Notes under the pieces: model-generated
Seen by the model: the letters and a program-made list of their open reading frames with translations, nothing else
Told to the model about the DNA's origin: nothing
Databases searched by the model: none
Translations under genes and position numbers: made by a program
Part shown: piece after piece, positions 61,972-64,000 of the stretch
Numbering within the stretch: the first letter of the stretch is position 1
How the letters are laid out: each line of letters opens with the position of its first letter
Assembly: GCF_900454865.1 (NCBI RefSeq)
Contig: NZ_UGTV01000015.1
Span: forward strand, 744,001 to 808,000
DNA length: 64,000 bases
Direction of reading: 5' to 3'
DNA from: Pasteurella canis
GTDB lineage: Bacteria > Pseudomonadota > Gammaproteobacteria > Enterobacterales > Pasteurellaceae

Positions 61972-62542
61972 AGTTTGCGCTCCATCCTGTAGAGAAATTG
62001 TAATCAAGCGGATTTGTTGATTTCATCATTTCAATACGATGTTTTTCTGCATTAACATGATCGGCATTTTCAGTAACAACCATTTGTAAGAAAATTTCAT
62101 CAAGTAAAGTGCGGTTCATTTTTACAAATGTATTATCTGCACATTTCCAATCTATCTCGTTAATTTTATCGATAACCTTATCTAAACCGAGATACTTCGT
62201 TTTTTCTTCTTCGCCAGTCTGGAACCATTTACCTACACGCTCAATATAGACACCACCTAAACCATTTTTATAGCGTTTTTCTTTAATTTTTTCCCAAACC
62301 TCATTTTGCTGCTCTGCGAGTTTAGCTTCATCAATAATCCACTTTTCACCATCCCATTTTTGCAATGTTGATTCTGGCTTACTCACTAATTTAAACTCAC
62401 CATTACACTCAACTATGCAATGTGTATTGAGTATTGATTCATTCTCAATTTCAAGATCAAGCTCAATAAAGTCATCTATATTTTTTGGTTTAGGAAAGAT
62501 TTGATATTGATTTAAATCACTTTTTAAAAAATAGATTTTCAT
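61958..62542 (-). CDS. Prophage tail-fibre assembly-type protein (DUF4376)
   Basis: 194 residues. The first part resembles tail-fibre assembly proteins (short beta stretch, then STLQKWDGEKWIIDEAKLAEQ), and residues about 80-190 match the DUF4376 pattern (WEKIKEKRYKNGLGGVYIERVGKWFQTGEEEKTKYLGL, ending in AEKHRIEMMKSTNPLDYNFSTGW). It likely helps fold or attach the collagen-like fibre encoded just upstream. An uptake signal lies at 62107. Confidence 0.8.
   Translation of the reverse strand: MKIYFLKSDLNQYQIFPKPKNIDDFIELDLEIENESILNTHCIVECNGEFKLVSKPESTLQKWDGEKWIIDEAKLAEQQNEVWEKIKEKRYKNGLGGVYIERVGKWFQTGEEEKTKYLGLDKVIDKINEIDWKCADNTFVKMNRTLLDEIFLQMVVTENADHVNAEKHRIEMMKSTNPLDYNFSTGWSANYEQV
62107..62115 (+). 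repeat. DNA uptake signal sequence in the prophage DUF4376 gene
   Basis: Perfect AAGTGCGGT within phage coding DNA. Confidence 0.75.
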
Positions 62543-62549
62543 AAGACCC

Positions 62550-63374
62550 TCAAATAATATATATAGATTTCAGGTATCTGCCACCTGTTTCTGATATGCG
62601 CATACTTGTACCAGAGGTATTAAGTTCGAATTTAAGTTGCCTAACATCAGTCCACGCGTGATACCATATGACAGAAAGGAACGATATACTCCCATCTGTT
62701 TTGTTTTCGATGTTAAACGCATTAAAACTCACAACCTCAACTAAATTATTATCTGTTAGAGTGTGACTTTGACCATGCTGCATGAGAACGATAACAGTCT
62801 TGCCTAATACATTCTTACTTAATGTAATATCCCCAGAGTTCACGTTGCCCGCCCAAACTCGCTCAGGTTGTGCTTGTAAAGATTCGTATACATAATTGTA
62901 CAACTCACCAACAGCATACTCACTAACTGGAACATTTCTTCTATTACCGTTGTATGAGTTAGATATCTCTCCTTCATAACCTGCGGGACCACGAGGTCCT
63001 ATTGGTCCTTGCTTCCCTTGAGGCCCAGTGGACCCTCGAGGTCCAATATCACCTTTAGGTCCTTTTATATTTATTGAGCTTGGATTGGGTAAATTACCAT
63101 CATTAGTCCAGCTTAATATTCCTGCACTAGATAAACTCGGTGTAAATGTATATCCATTACGACCATCTGAACCAGAGGGACCCGTAATACCATCACGCCC
63201 TGCCGGTCCTCGTTCTCCTATTGGTCCTTGAGGACCTGGATCACCTTTATCTCCTTTTATCCCTCTAACAGTTTGTATGGTTTGTTCAAGCTCTTTGATT
63301 TTATTCAGCACATTAAGCAGCTTTTCACTCACTGCTTGCGCAAAATCAATTAGTCTTTTATTTAAATTAGCCAT
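62550..63374 (-). CDS. Prophage collagen-like tail fibre protein
   Basis: 274 residues. An N-terminal helix of coiled-coil type (residues 5-37), then two Gly-X-Y collagen-like blocks, about 12 triplets starting GIKGDKGDPGPQ and about 10 starting GPKGDIGPRGST, separated by some 30 residues. The C-terminal domain (about 150-274) is beta-rich and probably trimerising or receptor-facing. Proline- and charge-rich triplets suggest a stable triple helix. It lies between M and the DUF4376 gene, where lambda has nothing. Start overlaps the M stop by 8 bases. Confidence 0.85.
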   Translation of the reverse strand: MANLNKRLIDFAQAVSEKLLNVLNKIKELEQTIQTVRGIKGDKGDPGPQGPIGERGPAGRDGITGPSGSDGRNGYTFTPSLSSAGILSWTNDGNLPNPSSINIKGPKGDIGPRGSTGPQGKQGPIGPRGPAGYEGEISNSYNGNRRNVPVSEYAVGELYNYVYESLQAQPERVWAGNVNSGDITLSKNVLGKTVIVLMQHGQSHTLTDNNLVEVVSFNAFNIENKTDGSISFLSVIWYHAWTDVRQLKFELNTSGTSMRISETGGRYLKSIYII

Positions 63375-63795
63375 TAAATTGCTCCAATTTTTTATCCAAG
63401 ATAGCGACTAAATCTGGTACATCACCGATGGCACATTCTCCCGACGATGATTGAGAGACTTTTGTGTCTGCCACTTCTTTAAATGCACAAGTGAATTCTG
63501 TATAAGTAATACCAACTTTAGCTGGCCATTGTGTACAGACGACTTTCTTTTTCTCTTTAGATATCGGGTCGATAAAATAAAAAGGCTCAACACCTTTATG
63601 CTGAGCCAAAAACTTATCAACTTCTATCGCTTCACTTCGCCTTACTTTGACAACAACCGAAAATGTACGTAACAGATTATTTATTCCAGCCACTTGTCGC
63701 TGTGTATAACCATCGCCAAAATCCCGTTCATAAATTTTAGGTGCATTGTCCATACTTAATTCTGGACGCACACACCACTTAAATTCTTGAATCAT
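63367..63795 (-). CDS. M: Prophage minor tail protein M
   Basis: 142 residues, homologous to lambda M (109 residues) with a C-terminal extension of about 30 residues. Conserved features: an N-terminal FKWCVRPELSMDNAPKIYERDFGDGYTQR and RTFSVVVKVRRSEAIEVDKFL; then EPFYFIDP and TQWPAKVGITYTEFTCAFKEV. Tail-tip assembly role. ATG overlaps the tape-measure stop (ATGA). Confidence 0.88.
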   Translation of the reverse strand: MIQEFKWCVRPELSMDNAPKIYERDFGDGYTQRQVAGINNLLRTFSVVVKVRRSEAIEVDKFLAQHKGVEPFYFIDPISKEKKKVVCTQWPAKVGITYTEFTCAFKEVADTKVSQSSSGECAIGDVPDLVAILDKKLEQFNG

Positions 63796-64000
63796 GAAAA
63801 AGCCCCTCCTGGTCTAAAGTTAGTTTGAATCATTTCACTTGCTTCTTGTTTTGCTATATTGCGTACGAGTTCGATTGTCAACTCAAGCTGTCCGCCTTTT
63901 TGTTTAGTTGAAACATTAGCTTGTGCTGGTTCACCATTGTTGATGACTTTCACAGAAATATTTGGCGTGCTTGATTGAAATGAAGAAGTCGGCAGGCGTG
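63792..64000 (-). CDS. Prophage tail tape-measure protein, C-terminal end
   Basis: Open frame running in from the window edge and ending at a TGA that overlaps the M start. The 68 residues seen (SSTPNISVKVINNGEPAQA, then KGGQLELTIELVRNIAKQEASEMIQTNFRPGGAF) match the conserved C-terminal end of lambda-type tape-measure (gpH) proteins, and the position directly before M fits. Partial. Confidence 0.8.
   Translation of the reverse strand, partial: RLPTSSFQSSTPNISVKVINNGEPAQANVSTKQKGGQLELTIELVRNIAKQEASEMIQTNFRPGGAFS

Noticed and set aside
56347-64000. Gene-transfer agent or tailocin instead of prophage
   Set aside because: The module follows lambda M-L-K-I-J closely; nothing in the visible part supports the alternatives, though capsid genes are outside the window.

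Overview
The window is chromosomal DNA of a gamma-proteobacterium of the family Pasteurellaceae. The 9-base Haemophilus-type DNA uptake signal sequence (AAGTGCGGT or its complement) occurs about 25 times by eye, inside genes and as inverted pairs in intergenic terminators. Neighbour pairs match H. influenzae, P. multocida and E. coli (trxB-cydD-cydC, gcvA/gcvB, rlmM next to gcvA, prfA-prmC-sirB1-kdsA, yecM/argS, mdh/argR/yfcH, malQ-glgB-glgX-glgC-glgA-glgP). The full glycogen operon, AT-rich DNA and moderate uptake-signal density suggest a Pasteurella-like species; the species cannot be fixed from the sequence.

Layout. 1-1.4 kb: end of the trp operon (trpB, trpA); TrpA looks catalytically dead. 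1.4-8.3 kb: Fur-box-controlled TonB receptor, beta-carbonic anhydrase, and a coupled pair of inner-membrane genes (phosphoethanolamine transferase and an MFS/aminopropyltransferase-like fusion). 8.5-16.3 kb: cnoX, trxB, cydDC, SRP RNA (ffs), tesB and a DUF455 protein. 16.4-19.9 kb: rlmM, gcvA, the divergent sRNA gcvB, ilvE. 20-28 kb: codBA under a PurR box, aroG, lolCDE, a D-2-hydroxyacid dehydrogenase. 28.2-36.8 kb: Sel1-repeat protein, kdsA, sirB1, an ASCH-PrmC fusion, prfA, two related small lipoproteins, yecM, argS. 36.8-41 kb: a candidate CRP-activated sRNA, mdh, argR, yfcH, a 26-codon YnhF-like membrane peptide gene, purR. 41-44 kb: ppc and a short ORF of unknown nature. 44-56 kb: glycogen synthesis and breakdown operon. 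56.3-64 kb: tail module of a lambda-like prophage (tape-measure end, M, collagen-like fibre cassette, L, K, I, J), cut by the window edge.

How it fits together. Several regulator and target pairs lie close together: PurR with the PurR box before codB, GcvA with GcvB. The glycogen genes form one transcription direction from malQ, with a possible CRP-like site in front. The prophage abuts this operon, so its attachment junction should lie between about 56,056 and 56,346.

The observations most worth following up are the decayed active site of TrpA, the unannotated CRP-promoter/sRNA unit between argS and mdh, the ASCH-PrmC fusion, the YnhF-like micropeptide, and the two-gene membrane operon at 4.6-8.3 kb. 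All family assignments come from reading the translated sequence and remembered family features; no database search was run.
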